Below are positions 1-7,193 of a DNA stretch of 64,000 nt, piece by piece (position 1 is the stretch's first letter; each line of letters begins with the position of its first letter). Source of the stretch: Micavibrio sp. UBA5572 (GTDB taxonomy: Bacteria > Pseudomonadota > Alphaproteobacteria > Micavibrionales > Micavibrionaceae). Location: positions 84,937 through 148,936 of the forward strand of contig DIMG01000033.1 of assembly GCA_002425415.1 (NCBI GenBank), written 5' to 3'. The notes beneath the pieces are model-generated. The model was given only the letters and a program-made list of their open reading frames with translations. It was not told the origin of the DNA and did not search any database. A program made the translations under genes and the position numbers.

Positions 1-1
1 G

Positions 2-838
2 CTCAATGAACTCTCCTCTCAAATTCGTCAACAACTCACCGAAGAAAAATCCGGAAACGAAATCTATAAACTCACAACAGAAATTGAAGACCGCTTAGCC
101 GCAGGAGAAGATTATTCCTCTTTAAAAGACGAATACAAACTGGATTTGGTATCACTAAAAAACCTGAAAGCAGATGACACAACCATAAAAACACAAACAA
201 AACTGGATGACACTCAACAAGCTGCGATTTTAAAAAAACTATTCCAAATGAATGCGGGTGAATCCAGCTCTCTGACTGACCTGACCGCCACCAGCTTTTA
301 CTCTGTAAAAATTGACCACATAACCAGCTCAGCTCCAAAAGAATTTGAATCAGTCAAAAACCTGATCGCAAAACGCTGGAAAGAAGAAAATCAAGCGCGG
401 CACAATCTTGTCAAAGCCCAACAAATTGCCGAAGACCTCAACTCCGGAAAAAACAGCCTTGAAGAAATTGCCAAAGAAAACAGTAATAAAGTACAAACCA
501 TAGAGAATTTAGGACGCACACCATCCAAAGACACCTCTGGTACACCGAATGTTATGAAAGATATGCGCGTTTCCTCCCGTTTTATGGATGCTCCACAAGG
601 AAAATACATTCTGTCAATTCCGACCGATGCCAACTCCATTCTGGTTGGCATCGCCACAAATACCAAACTCGGACAATCCCCTAAAAAAGTAGACGAACAA
701 CAAGTTGCATCTTTAAAGTCAGACCTTTCAACAACAAACCTCATGTTGTTTATTTCCCAACTCGAGAAAAAATATCCGGTTAAAATCAACTACAACCTAA
801 TAGATCGTCTCTATGGAAAAAGCAAAAACACGGAATAA
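2..838 (+). CDS. PpiD-like periplasmic folding chaperone / peptidyl-prolyl isomerase, C-terminal part
   Basis: The frame is open from base 2 with no start in the window, so only the last 278 residues are present. The sequence is charged, helical and rich in Lys, Gln and Asn, with the pattern 'EIEDRLAAGEDYSSLKDEY' early on, as in the parvulin/SurA_N-type chaperones of the PpiD family. The C-terminal part (KRWKEENQARHNLVKAQQIA, then a repeated 'ALxxIAKEN' type helix) resembles the PpiD C-terminal helical region. PpiD is anchored in the inner membrane and helps outer-membrane proteins leave the Sec translocon; that role is inferred from the family. The anchor and the catalytic domain would lie upstream of the window. 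gltA follows on the same strand after about 135 bases. The assignment rests on general composition and pattern, not on a catalytic motif. Confidence 0.62.
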   Translation, partial: LNELSSQIRQQLTEEKSGNEIYKLTTEIEDRLAAGEDYSSLKDEYKLDLVSLKNLKADDTTIKTQTKLDDTQQAAILKKLFQMNAGESSSLTDLTATSFYSVKIDHITSSAPKEFESVKNLIAKRWKEENQARHNLVKAQQIAEDLNSGKNSLEEIAKENSNKVQTIENLGRTPSKDTSGTPNVMKDMRVSSRFMDAPQGKYILSIPTDANSILVGIATNTKLGQSPKKVDEQQVASLKSDLSTTNLMLFISQLEKKYPVKINYNLIDRLYGKSKNTE

Positions 839-899
839 CCACCGACGATATCTTTTATAATCAGAAACATTACCGATTTCACACCCAATTTTGGTGGTC

Positions 900-915
900 T
901 TAACTTGCGCTTAAC
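900..915 (+). promoter_or_regulatory. Perfect CtrA box upstream of gltA
   Basis: The bases read TTAA, seven bases, TTAAC, which is the full consensus for the alphaproteobacterial cell-cycle regulator CtrA (TTAA-N7-TTAAC). The box lies 58 bases before the gltA start. A hexamer resembling a -10 (GTTAAT, 925-930) follows the second half-site by about 10 bases, so the second TTAA could sit near a -35 position. A separate TATAAT hexamer at 856-861 has no good -35 partner. CtrA binding is inferred from the sequence only. Confidence 0.5.
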
Positions 916-973
916 CAAGTCGGAGTTAATCTGCGTACAGTTATCACCATCGAACTCCAATTGGGGAATTTCA

Positions 974-2287
974 ATGTCCGAAAAAAATGCAAGCACCACA
1001 ACAAATGAAAAATCATTTACACTCACAAACGATCAAACCGGAGAAAAATGGTCTTTTCCTGTTTTGGAAGGGACAATGGGGCCAGACACAATAGATATCC
1101 GGACTCTCTATGAAGAAACAGGAGCCTTCACACTTGACCCAAGCTTTACCTCCACAGCAAGCTGCAAATCCCGTATCACCTTCATTGACGGTGATAAAGG
1201 GCAATTACTGCACCGTGGATATGACATCAGCGACCTAGCTGGAAAAAGTAATTTCATGGAAGTTGCCTATCTTCTTTTATACGGCGATCTACCGAACCGC
1301 GAACAATACGAAGCGTTCCGCAAAAACATCACCTATCACACCATGGTGCATGAACAACTTCAATTCTTTTTCCGTGGCTTCCGCCGTGATGCTCACCCAA
1401 TGGCCATTATGTGTGGTGTTGTTGGGGCATTGGCAGCTTTCTATCATGACTCTCTCGATATTTCCGACGAAAGACAACGTGAAATTTCTGCACACCGCTT
1501 GATCGCAAAACTACCAACTTTGGCGGCGATGGCCTTCAAATATTCTATTGGCCAACCATTCGTTTACCCACGAAATGATTTGAGTTTTTCAGAAAACTTC
1601 CTTCACATGTGCTTTGCTGTTCCAGCAGAGCCCTACAAAGTGTCACCGATTCTGGCCGATGCCATGGACAAAATATTGATCCTGCACGCCGACCATGAAC
1701 AAAACGCATCAACTTCAACGGTTCGTCTGGCTGGATCATCCCAAGCCAATCCGTTTGCATGCATCGCAGCAGGGATAGCATCCCTCTGGGGGCCTGCACA
1801 TGGTGGAGCCAATCAGGCCGTCCTTGAAATGTTAGCAGAAATTGGAACAAAAGACCGCATTCCAGAATTCATTCAAGGCGTAAAAGATAAAAAATACCGT
1901 CTGATGGGCTTTGGTCACCGCGTTTATAAAAACTTTGACCCACGCGCAACAGTGATGAAAGAATCCTGTGATAAAGTTCTGGCAGAATTGGGAGTAAAAG
2001 ATCCAATGCTGGAAATCGCGATGGAACTCGAAAGAATTGCCCTATCCGATCCATACTTTGTAGAACGCAAACTCTATCCGAACGTGGATTTCTACTCGGG
2101 CATTATTTTGAAAGCCATGGGCTTCCCTGTTTCAATGTTTACTGTTTTATTTGCTGTTGCCAGAACAGTCGGCTGGGTATCCCAGTGGAAAGAAATGATG
2201 GAAGAACCAAGCGGCCGGATCGGTCGTCCACGCCAACTCTATACCGGAGCGACCGAACGCGATTTTCTTCCTATCGAAAAAAGATAA
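974..2287 (+). CDS. gltA: Citrate synthase
   Basis: Condenses acetyl-CoA with oxaloacetate to give citrate, the entry step of the TCA cycle, in the cytoplasm. The 437-residue protein is full length for type II (hexameric) bacterial citrate synthase. It shows the N-terminal 'YRGYDI'-like element (LHRGYDISDLA), 'DHEQNASTSTVRLAGSS' with the catalytic His region, 'GPAHGGANQAV', 'MGFGHRVYKNFDPRA' with the second catalytic His, and 'NVDFYSG' with the catalytic Asp. The frame extends upstream to a TTG at 905, but ATG 974 is preferred: it has GGGGAA just upstream and gives the family's usual N-terminus. A strong terminator follows. The gene converges with lpxB. A CtrA box lies upstream, which hints at cell-cycle control. 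Confidence 0.97.
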   Translation: MSEKNASTTTNEKSFTLTNDQTGEKWSFPVLEGTMGPDTIDIRTLYEETGAFTLDPSFTSTASCKSRITFIDGDKGQLLHRGYDISDLAGKSNFMEVAYLLLYGDLPNREQYEAFRKNITYHTMVHEQLQFFFRGFRRDAHPMAIMCGVVGALAAFYHDSLDISDERQREISAHRLIAKLPTLAAMAFKYSIGQPFVYPRNDLSFSENFLHMCFAVPAEPYKVSPILADAMDKILILHADHEQNASTSTVRLAGSSQANPFACIAAGIASLWGPAHGGANQAVLEMLAEIGTKDRIPEFIQGVKDKKYRLMGFGHRVYKNFDPRATVMKESCDKVLAELGVKDPMLEIAMELERIALSDPYFVERKLYPNVDFYSGIILKAMGFPVSMFTVLFAVARTVGWVSQWKEMMEEPSGRIGRPRQLYTGATERDFLPIEKR

Positions 2288-2317
2288 AAATAGAATTCCC
2301 GAGCATAGGAATAACGA

Positions 2318-2350
2318 GAACCGCCCCTCACAAAGGGGCGGTTCTTTATT
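2318..2350 (+). terminator. Rho-independent terminator of gltA, shared with convergent lpxB
   Basis: A perfect 10-bp stem (GAACCGCCCC / GGGGCGGTTC) with a 7-base loop is followed by TTTATTTTTT on the plus strand. The T-tract overlaps the last codons and stop of lpxB on the other strand. The hairpin sits immediately after the lpxB stop, so it may also help end the lipid A transcript, although no T-run follows in that direction. Confidence 0.9.
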
Positions 2351-3491
2351 TTTTAGAAATATAAGTAGCAGCCAAAACGCTGGCACGTTCATTAGGATTG
2401 GGCTGTAAACACTCCAACAATATTTTTGAATCCGACATGGATTTTGTTTTACACTCCGCATTCATCAACATCCGGTCTAAAAGAGAAATCATATCCTCTT
2501 CCTTCATATCCTCTTGAATAAATTCATGATAAGCACGACGATTCAAAAGGATATTACCCAAATGAGCATATTTTGTTGTAACAACGCGGCGAATAATTTC
2601 CCATGTCACCTTATTCATTTTGTAAAAAAGAAGATGGGGAATTCCTGCCAACGCAACTTCCAAAGCAACCGTACCTGACACAACTGCAGCAACGTCACAA
2701 GCCTTGAAAGCATCGAATTTTTCATCCCGATCACTTGTAACAATAACAGACTCAAAACCTGAAAATTCACGAATTAAATCATCTTTCCATTTCGGCAAAG
2801 TAGGGATAACAGCAACAAGATCAGGAAAACGTACCCTCAATCCAGATAAAATATTGCGCATAACTGGGATGCTCATATCCAGCTCAGACCGTCTTGATCC
2901 ACAAAAAAGACCAATAATTATACGATCTTTAGACAAATCATGCGCCTGACGAAATTTCAATCCATCCCCATCCAACAATCCCGATGTCACCATAGGATGA
3001 CCAACGGAAACTGCTGACAGGCCTTCTCGTTCAAAATATTTTGTCTCAAACGGAAATAAACAAATCAATCCATCCAGAAATCTGGAAATTTTTTGAGCCC
3101 TCGCCGGCCTCCAAGCCCATACAGTCGGAGCAACGTAATGGATCTTGCGGCATTCAACACCATCTTGCTTTAATTTCTTTTGAACACGAAATGAAAAATC
3201 GGGACTATCAATCGTTACAACAACATCAGGATTATATCCTTTGATCGCAACAACAGTTTTACGAATAAGCCCCATGAATTTAGGAATCCGGGGCAGTATC
3301 TCGGCAATCCCCATCACGGATAGTTCATCCATTGGAAAAAAACTCTCGGGTAATCCGGCCTCGATCATTTTTTCACCGCCAATACCACGCAATTCAATAT
3401 CGGGACAAATTGCAACCAAAGACCTGATAAGATCAGCACCCAGCACATCTCCTGAACTTTCTCCGGCAATAATAAAAACTTTAAATGTCAT
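2346..3491 (-). CDS. lpxB: Lipid-A-disaccharide synthase
   Basis: Glycosyltransferase (GT19) that joins UDP-2,3-diacylglucosamine to lipid X to form the lipid A disaccharide, at the inner face of the inner membrane. The 381-residue protein starts with 'VFIIAGESSGDVLGADL', the LpxB signature, and carries 'FPFETKYF', 'VGHPM' and 'GLFCGSRRSEL' in the expected order. The start is ATG 3491, which has GGGGAG about 10 bases upstream. The frame opens 12 codons earlier, but that would add an unlikely hydrophobic extension. It overlaps the end of lpxI by 11 bases, so the two are probably translationally coupled. It is the last gene of the bamA-to-lpxB series. Confidence 0.97.
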   Translation of the reverse strand: MTFKVFIIAGESSGDVLGADLIRSLVAICPDIELRGIGGEKMIEAGLPESFFPMDELSVMGIAEILPRIPKFMGLIRKTVVAIKGYNPDVVVTIDSPDFSFRVQKKLKQDGVECRKIHYVAPTVWAWRPARAQKISRFLDGLICLFPFETKYFEREGLSAVSVGHPMVTSGLLDGDGLKFRQAHDLSKDRIIIGLFCGSRRSELDMSIPVMRNILSGLRVRFPDLVAVIPTLPKWKDDLIREFSGFESVIVTSDRDEKFDAFKACDVAAVVSGTVALEVALAGIPHLLFYKMNKVTWEIIRRVVTTKYAHLGNILLNRRAYHEFIQEDMKEEDMISLLDRMLMNAECKTKSMSDSKILLECLQPNPNERASVLAATYISKK

Positions 3492-4269
3492 CGCTGGAAA
3501 CTCCCCAAAGAAAAAGACCATAAGCATTACAACATAAAATCATATCCGGTAAATCAGGAACCAAAGTAAGTCCAGACTCACAGGCAATCCCGACAAATCT
3601 ACAATCATGGGCAATCTCGATAGTTTTCAAACCGATCGTCGGCATATCCAAGGCCATATCTTGCTGAGGCTTTGCGACCTTGACCAAAATTTTAGGGACG
3701 CTCAAATTCCTGACTGAGAGCATCAAGGCATCCGTCCCCGCGCGCCCTTCAACTCCGATCACATCTCCGGTTTCAGCATTGACAACAACAGACTGTCCCA
3801 AATCTGCAGCACCATGAGCCTTCGCCGCAAGATACCCCCTCTTCACTGCCTCACGCAAATTTGTATTGGGAACAACACCACCCAATTGCCCTTTAGGGCA
3901 TAATAATTCAGGCATAAATTCATGAATGCCACGCACACGAAATCCGTCATGTTCCAATTCACGACGGATGATTTTTAACAAAGCGTCATCACCAAGAATT
4001 TTGAATATCAACTTTGAAACAATACAAAACCCACGCCAATCGGTTCTCAAAGTCAGCCAGTTCGGACGCCCCAGACCACCCACCAGAACAAGATCGGTCA
4101 CATGCTGTGATTTAAAATAAGAAATAATTTTTCCGGCCTGACCTACCGAAAAATCAACACCTAAACGGCCAATAACAGGGGGCAGTCCGGCAATATCCAG
4201 TGATTTTTTCAAGCGCAAAGGCAGATCACCACTGCCAGCAATTATGCCGACTTTTTGGCTGGCGCACAT
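3481..4269 (-). CDS. lpxI: UDP-2,3-diacylglucosamine diphosphatase, LpxI type
   Basis: Hydrolyses UDP-2,3-diacylglucosamine to lipid X, the step between LpxD and LpxB. Alphaproteobacteria use LpxI here in place of LpxH. The 262-residue protein opens with 'VGIIAGSGDLPLRL', the LpxI (DUF1009) start motif, and carries 'LVLVGGLGRPNW', 'DDALL', 'AAKAHGAADLGQSVVV', 'EGRAGTDALM' and 'KPQQDMALDMPTIGLKT', all family landmarks. Its start lies inside the end of lpxA (28-base overlap) and its end overlaps lpxB by 11 bases. The position between lpxA and lpxB agrees with the function. Confidence 0.95.
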   Translation of the reverse strand: MCASQKVGIIAGSGDLPLRLKKSLDIAGLPPVIGRLGVDFSVGQAGKIISYFKSQHVTDLVLVGGLGRPNWLTLRTDWRGFCIVSKLIFKILGDDALLKIIRRELEHDGFRVRGIHEFMPELLCPKGQLGGVVPNTNLREAVKRGYLAAKAHGAADLGQSVVVNAETGDVIGVEGRAGTDALMLSVRNLSVPKILVKVAKPQQDMALDMPTIGLKTIEIAHDCRFVGIACESGLTLVPDLPDMILCCNAYGLFLWGVSSDDI

Positions 4270-5042
4270 AGAGGAAACCGTCCCTTGTTTCGAGCAAATT
4301 CGATAATCTGCATAACGGCATCAGCACTGGAAAAATCATTGGCGACCATATCAATCCGCTGATCCATTGTACCTTCTTCTCCAAAAAGCTCATTAAAAGC
4401 ACGTTGAAGACTACGGATAGCATCTTTATCAAATCCATTCCGTTCAAGCCCAACAATATTAAGTCCTGCAAGAAAAGCGCGTTCACCCTTAACACGACCA
4501 TAGGGGATAACGTCACTTTCGACACCGGACATCCCGCCAATAACAGCAAAAGACCCGATACGGATAAATTGATGAACCGCCGCCAAACCACCGATCAAAA
4601 CATGATCTCCAACATGCACATGCCCACCCAAAGTCGCATTATTTGCCATGATGACATGATCCCCAATCACACAATCATGTGCCACATGAGTACTCATCAT
4701 GAATAATCCATGATTCCCGACAGTAGTTTTCATCACTCCGGCTTCCGTCCCAGGGTTCATGGTGCAATGCTCACGAACTGTATTGTGATGACCAATAACC
4801 AATTCCGAATTCTCGCCGTGAAATTTCAAATCCTGCGGTGCATGACCAATCGAAGCAAAAGGATAAATTACAGTATCCGACCCGATAACCGTCCGTCCTT
4901 CGACAACAACATGGGATTTCAACTCAACACGATCACCAAGAACAACATGTTCTCCAACAACACAATACGGGCCAATGCGAACATCTTCACCCAACAGGGC
5001 TTTCGGATCAATAATAGCGGTAGAATGAATCTCTGTACTCAT
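4242..5042 (-). CDS. lpxA: UDP-N-acetylglucosamine acyltransferase
   Basis: First enzyme of lipid A synthesis; it transfers a 3-hydroxyacyl chain from acyl carrier protein to the 3-OH of UDP-GlcNAc. The 266-residue protein is a left-handed beta-helix of hexapeptide repeats (for example 'IGPYCVVGEHVVLGDRVEL') and contains 'HVAHDCVIGDHVIMANNATL' with the catalytic His, then 'HVHVGDHVLIGGLAAVHQF'. I chose ATG 5042 (MSTEIHSTAIIDP) because it matches the family N-terminus. An in-frame ATG at 5063 would add seven residues, and neither has a strong ribosome-binding site. It lies 56 bases after fabZ and overlaps lpxI. Confidence 0.96.
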   Translation of the reverse strand: MSTEIHSTAIIDPKALLGEDVRIGPYCVVGEHVVLGDRVELKSHVVVEGRTVIGSDTVIYPFASIGHAPQDLKFHGENSELVIGHHNTVREHCTMNPGTEAGVMKTTVGNHGLFMMSTHVAHDCVIGDHVIMANNATLGGHVHVGDHVLIGGLAAVHQFIRIGSFAVIGGMSGVESDVIPYGRVKGERAFLAGLNIVGLERNGFDKDAIRSLQRAFNELFGEEGTMDQRIDMVANDFSSADAVMQIIEFARNKGRFPLCAPAKKSA

Positions 5043-5098
5043 AATCAAAACATGACCCAACATAGCTCTAAAGACAAATCACGGATTTTTTCCATTTA

Positions 5099-5569
5099 TT
5101 ACACAGTTTCCGGATCAATAATCATGGCAGAAAACTCTGCCTCGGCACAAAGCTGACCATCAACCATAGCTTCACCTTTGAATTTCCAGACAGGTCCCCT
5201 TGACTTGATAACATGAATATGGACATGAATTGAATCTCCTGGAGTAACAGGACGGCGAAATTTTGCATTATCAATCGTCATAAAATAAACAAGCTTTCCT
5301 TCTCCCTCAACACCCATGGTATGAACAACCAGAACACCGGCCGTTTGTGCCATGGACTCAACAATCAACACACCAGGCATAACCGGAGCAGCTGGAAAAT
5401 GACCCTGAAAAAAAGGCTCATTGATCGTCACATTTTTTAAACCAACGGCACTTTTACCTTTTTCAAAAGACAGAATACGATCAACCAGCAACAACGGATA
5501 GCGATGGGGGATTTTATTCATAATACCTTTAATGTCGATAATTTCATTTTTTGTAACGTTTGCGGTCAT
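5099..5569 (-). CDS. fabZ: 3-hydroxyacyl-[acyl-carrier-protein] dehydratase
   Basis: Dehydrates beta-hydroxyacyl-ACP in type II fatty acid synthesis and so competes with LpxA/LpxD for hydroxyacyl-ACP; the clustering of fabZ with the lpx genes is a classic arrangement. The 156-residue hot-dog-fold protein has 'IPHRYPLLLVDRIL' and 'QGHFPAAPVMPGVLIVESMA', with the catalytic His and Glu both present. The start ATG 5569 overlaps the lpxD stop in a TGATG junction, which implies translational coupling. A TTG one codon earlier is the only alternative nearby. Confidence 0.97.
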   Translation of the reverse strand: MTANVTKNEIIDIKGIMNKIPHRYPLLLVDRILSFEKGKSAVGLKNVTINEPFFQGHFPAAPVMPGVLIVESMAQTAGVLVVHTMGVEGEGKLVYFMTIDNAKFRRPVTPGDSIHVHIHVIKSRGPVWKFKGEAMVDGQLCAEAEFSAMIIDPETV

Positions 5570-6600
5570 CAATTATGCCCTTCTTTTTTATGATCTATTA
5601 CTTTGCTTAAATATACTGATTGACGCAAATACCTTTTCATAGGCATTGCCGGATACCCCATCCATTCTTCTTTTGCAGGAATATTCTTGGTAACGCCAGA
5701 TTGAGCAGCAACCTTGGCCATTGCTCCAATCTTCAAATGTCCAGCAACACCGACCTGTCCAGCAAGAACCACAAAATCACCCAATTCAGAACTTCCGGCA
5801 ATCCCAACCTGTGCCACAATCACACAAGCCCGCCCGATTTTAACGTTATGCCCAATCTGAACCAAATTATCAATCCAGCTCCCCGAACCAATAACCGTAT
5901 CTCCTGATGCTCCACGATCAACAGTAGTATTGGCACCAATTTCAACATGATCGCCAACCATAACCCTTCCGAGCTGAGGAACTTTTACAAATCCTGTTGG
6001 ATCAATCGCAAATCCAAACCCGTCCTGCCCAATCCGCACGCCCGGATAAACGCGGGAATGCGAACCGATAACAGCATGAGAAACCGTTGCATTATTTCCA
6101 ATACGAACATAATCACCCAGAATAACGCCCGCACCAATGGATGTATGACTATCAATCCAGACATAATCGCCAATTTCTGCACCCGCACCAATCGTCACAA
6201 AATCGGCAATGTGAACACCCTGACCGATTTTGGCATCAGGATGAATCGATGAAAATTTTGAAATCATGGGGTCGGGACGCGTTTCAGGATAAAAAATCTG
6301 AGCCGCCGTCGCATAAGCTTTATAAGGGGATTCCGACAAAATCAAGCGCACCCCGTCCGGTGCAAATTCGACCATATCCGGATGAATGATACAAGCACCA
6401 GCCTTGGTTTTCTCAAACTGATCTTTATATTTTTTATTATCAAGAAAAGAGAGCTGCCCGTCTTGCGCCGTATCAAGTGCAGCCACATCCGTCACCAGAT
6501 AGTCTGCATCGCTCGCCACATACAACTTGGCTCCGATCTTTCCAACAACCTGAGCCAAGCTTAATGCTTGAGGCTTTTTAAAAAAACGAGGATCAGCCAT
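5569..6600 (-). CDS. lpxD: UDP-3-O-acylglucosamine N-acyltransferase
   Basis: Adds the second hydroxyacyl chain (amide-linked) to UDP-3-O-acylglucosamine, the third step of lipid A synthesis. The 343-residue protein has the N-terminal uridine-binding domain ('LSFLDNKKY', residues about 50-58, and the 'YKAYA' element) followed by a hexapeptide-repeat beta-helix from about residue 115. 'RIGQDGFGFA' and 'QIGHNVKIGRACVIVAQVGI', with the catalytic His, are the LpxD hallmarks. The C-terminal helix ends in a short Lys/His tail. It lies 8 bases after skp and shares one base with fabZ. Confidence 0.97.
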   Translation of the reverse strand: MADPRFFKKPQALSLAQVVGKIGAKLYVASDADYLVTDVAALDTAQDGQLSFLDNKKYKDQFEKTKAGACIIHPDMVEFAPDGVRLILSESPYKAYATAAQIFYPETRPDPMISKFSSIHPDAKIGQGVHIADFVTIGAGAEIGDYVWIDSHTSIGAGVILGDYVRIGNNATVSHAVIGSHSRVYPGVRIGQDGFGFAIDPTGFVKVPQLGRVMVGDHVEIGANTTVDRGASGDTVIGSGSWIDNLVQIGHNVKIGRACVIVAQVGIAGSSELGDFVVLAGQVGVAGHLKIGAMAKVAAQSGVTKNIPAKEEWMGYPAMPMKRYLRQSVYLSKVIDHKKEGHN

Positions 6601-6608
6601 TCAAAACC

Positions 6609-7151
6609 CTATTTAAACGGAACGGACTTAAGCGCTGCATTCAATCGTTTTAAAACTTCATCGGTAATATCAAGTTTTTGCTCGGCAATCACAACAAATT
6701 TACGATCCACAACAATTTGAAGCTTGCGTTCATCCGCAATATCAGCCGTAACTTTTGCAATTTGCTCTTGGATAGCCTTCAATGCCTCATGTTTACTTTT
6801 TTCGAGTGCGTTATTTTTTTCAATCATACTTTGTTGGGATTTTTTGACTTCAGCTTCAAAATCATTTTTGGCTTTACCAAAAGCAGCATCATCCTGACCT
6901 GCCTTACGATCAGCAATCAACTTTTGCTCTTTTTCTTTCAAAGTTTTTCGGAAGGCCTTAGCGGCAGTCATCATTGAATCTTCACGTTTTTTGATCTCCG
7001 CTTGAACACCTTTTCCGGCATCAGACTTTTGAACGACTAGTTCAAGATCAAGCACAGCAATATTGCCCGATACAGCTTCTTGTGCAAAAGCCGGAATTGA
7101 AAACATCAAAACTATAAAAGATAGTGCCAGAACGGCGAATTTGTAATTCAC
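6609..7151 (-). CDS. skp: Skp/OmpH-family periplasmic chaperone
   Basis: Periplasmic trimeric holdase that carries unfolded outer-membrane proteins to the BAM complex. The protein has a clear signal peptide ending 'SIPAFA', then a short beta segment ('GNIAVLDLELVVQKSDAGKG') and a long Lys/Glu/Gln-rich coiled coil (residues about 50-125), which is the Skp jellyfish arrangement. I placed the start at GTG 7151 because GAGG lies 6 bases upstream; the frame also allows GTG 7163, which lacks a ribosome-binding site. That gives 180 residues, normal for the family. It sits between bamA and lpxD, the standard alphaproteobacterial position. Confidence 0.9.
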   Translation of the reverse strand: MNYKFAVLALSFIVLMFSIPAFAQEAVSGNIAVLDLELVVQKSDAGKGVQAEIKKREDSMMTAAKAFRKTLKEKEQKLIADRKAGQDDAAFGKAKNDFEAEVKKSQQSMIEKNNALEKSKHEALKAIQEQIAKVTADIADERKLQIVVDRKFVVIAEQKLDITDEVLKRLNAALKSVPFK

Positions 7152-7193
7152 AATAAACCTCACTTTAAAAAAAATTGTCTGCAGATCTTAAAC

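Noticed and set aside
905..973. Extension of citrate synthase to TTG 905
   Set aside because: ATG 974 has GGGGAA before it and gives the normal length; the extension would also run through the CtrA box.
4710..5156. Long plus-strand frames opposite lpxA, bamA, dnaE, nuoL and metK (for example 49300-50076)
   Set aside because: They mirror conserved genes on the other strand and their products have no domain or normal composition.
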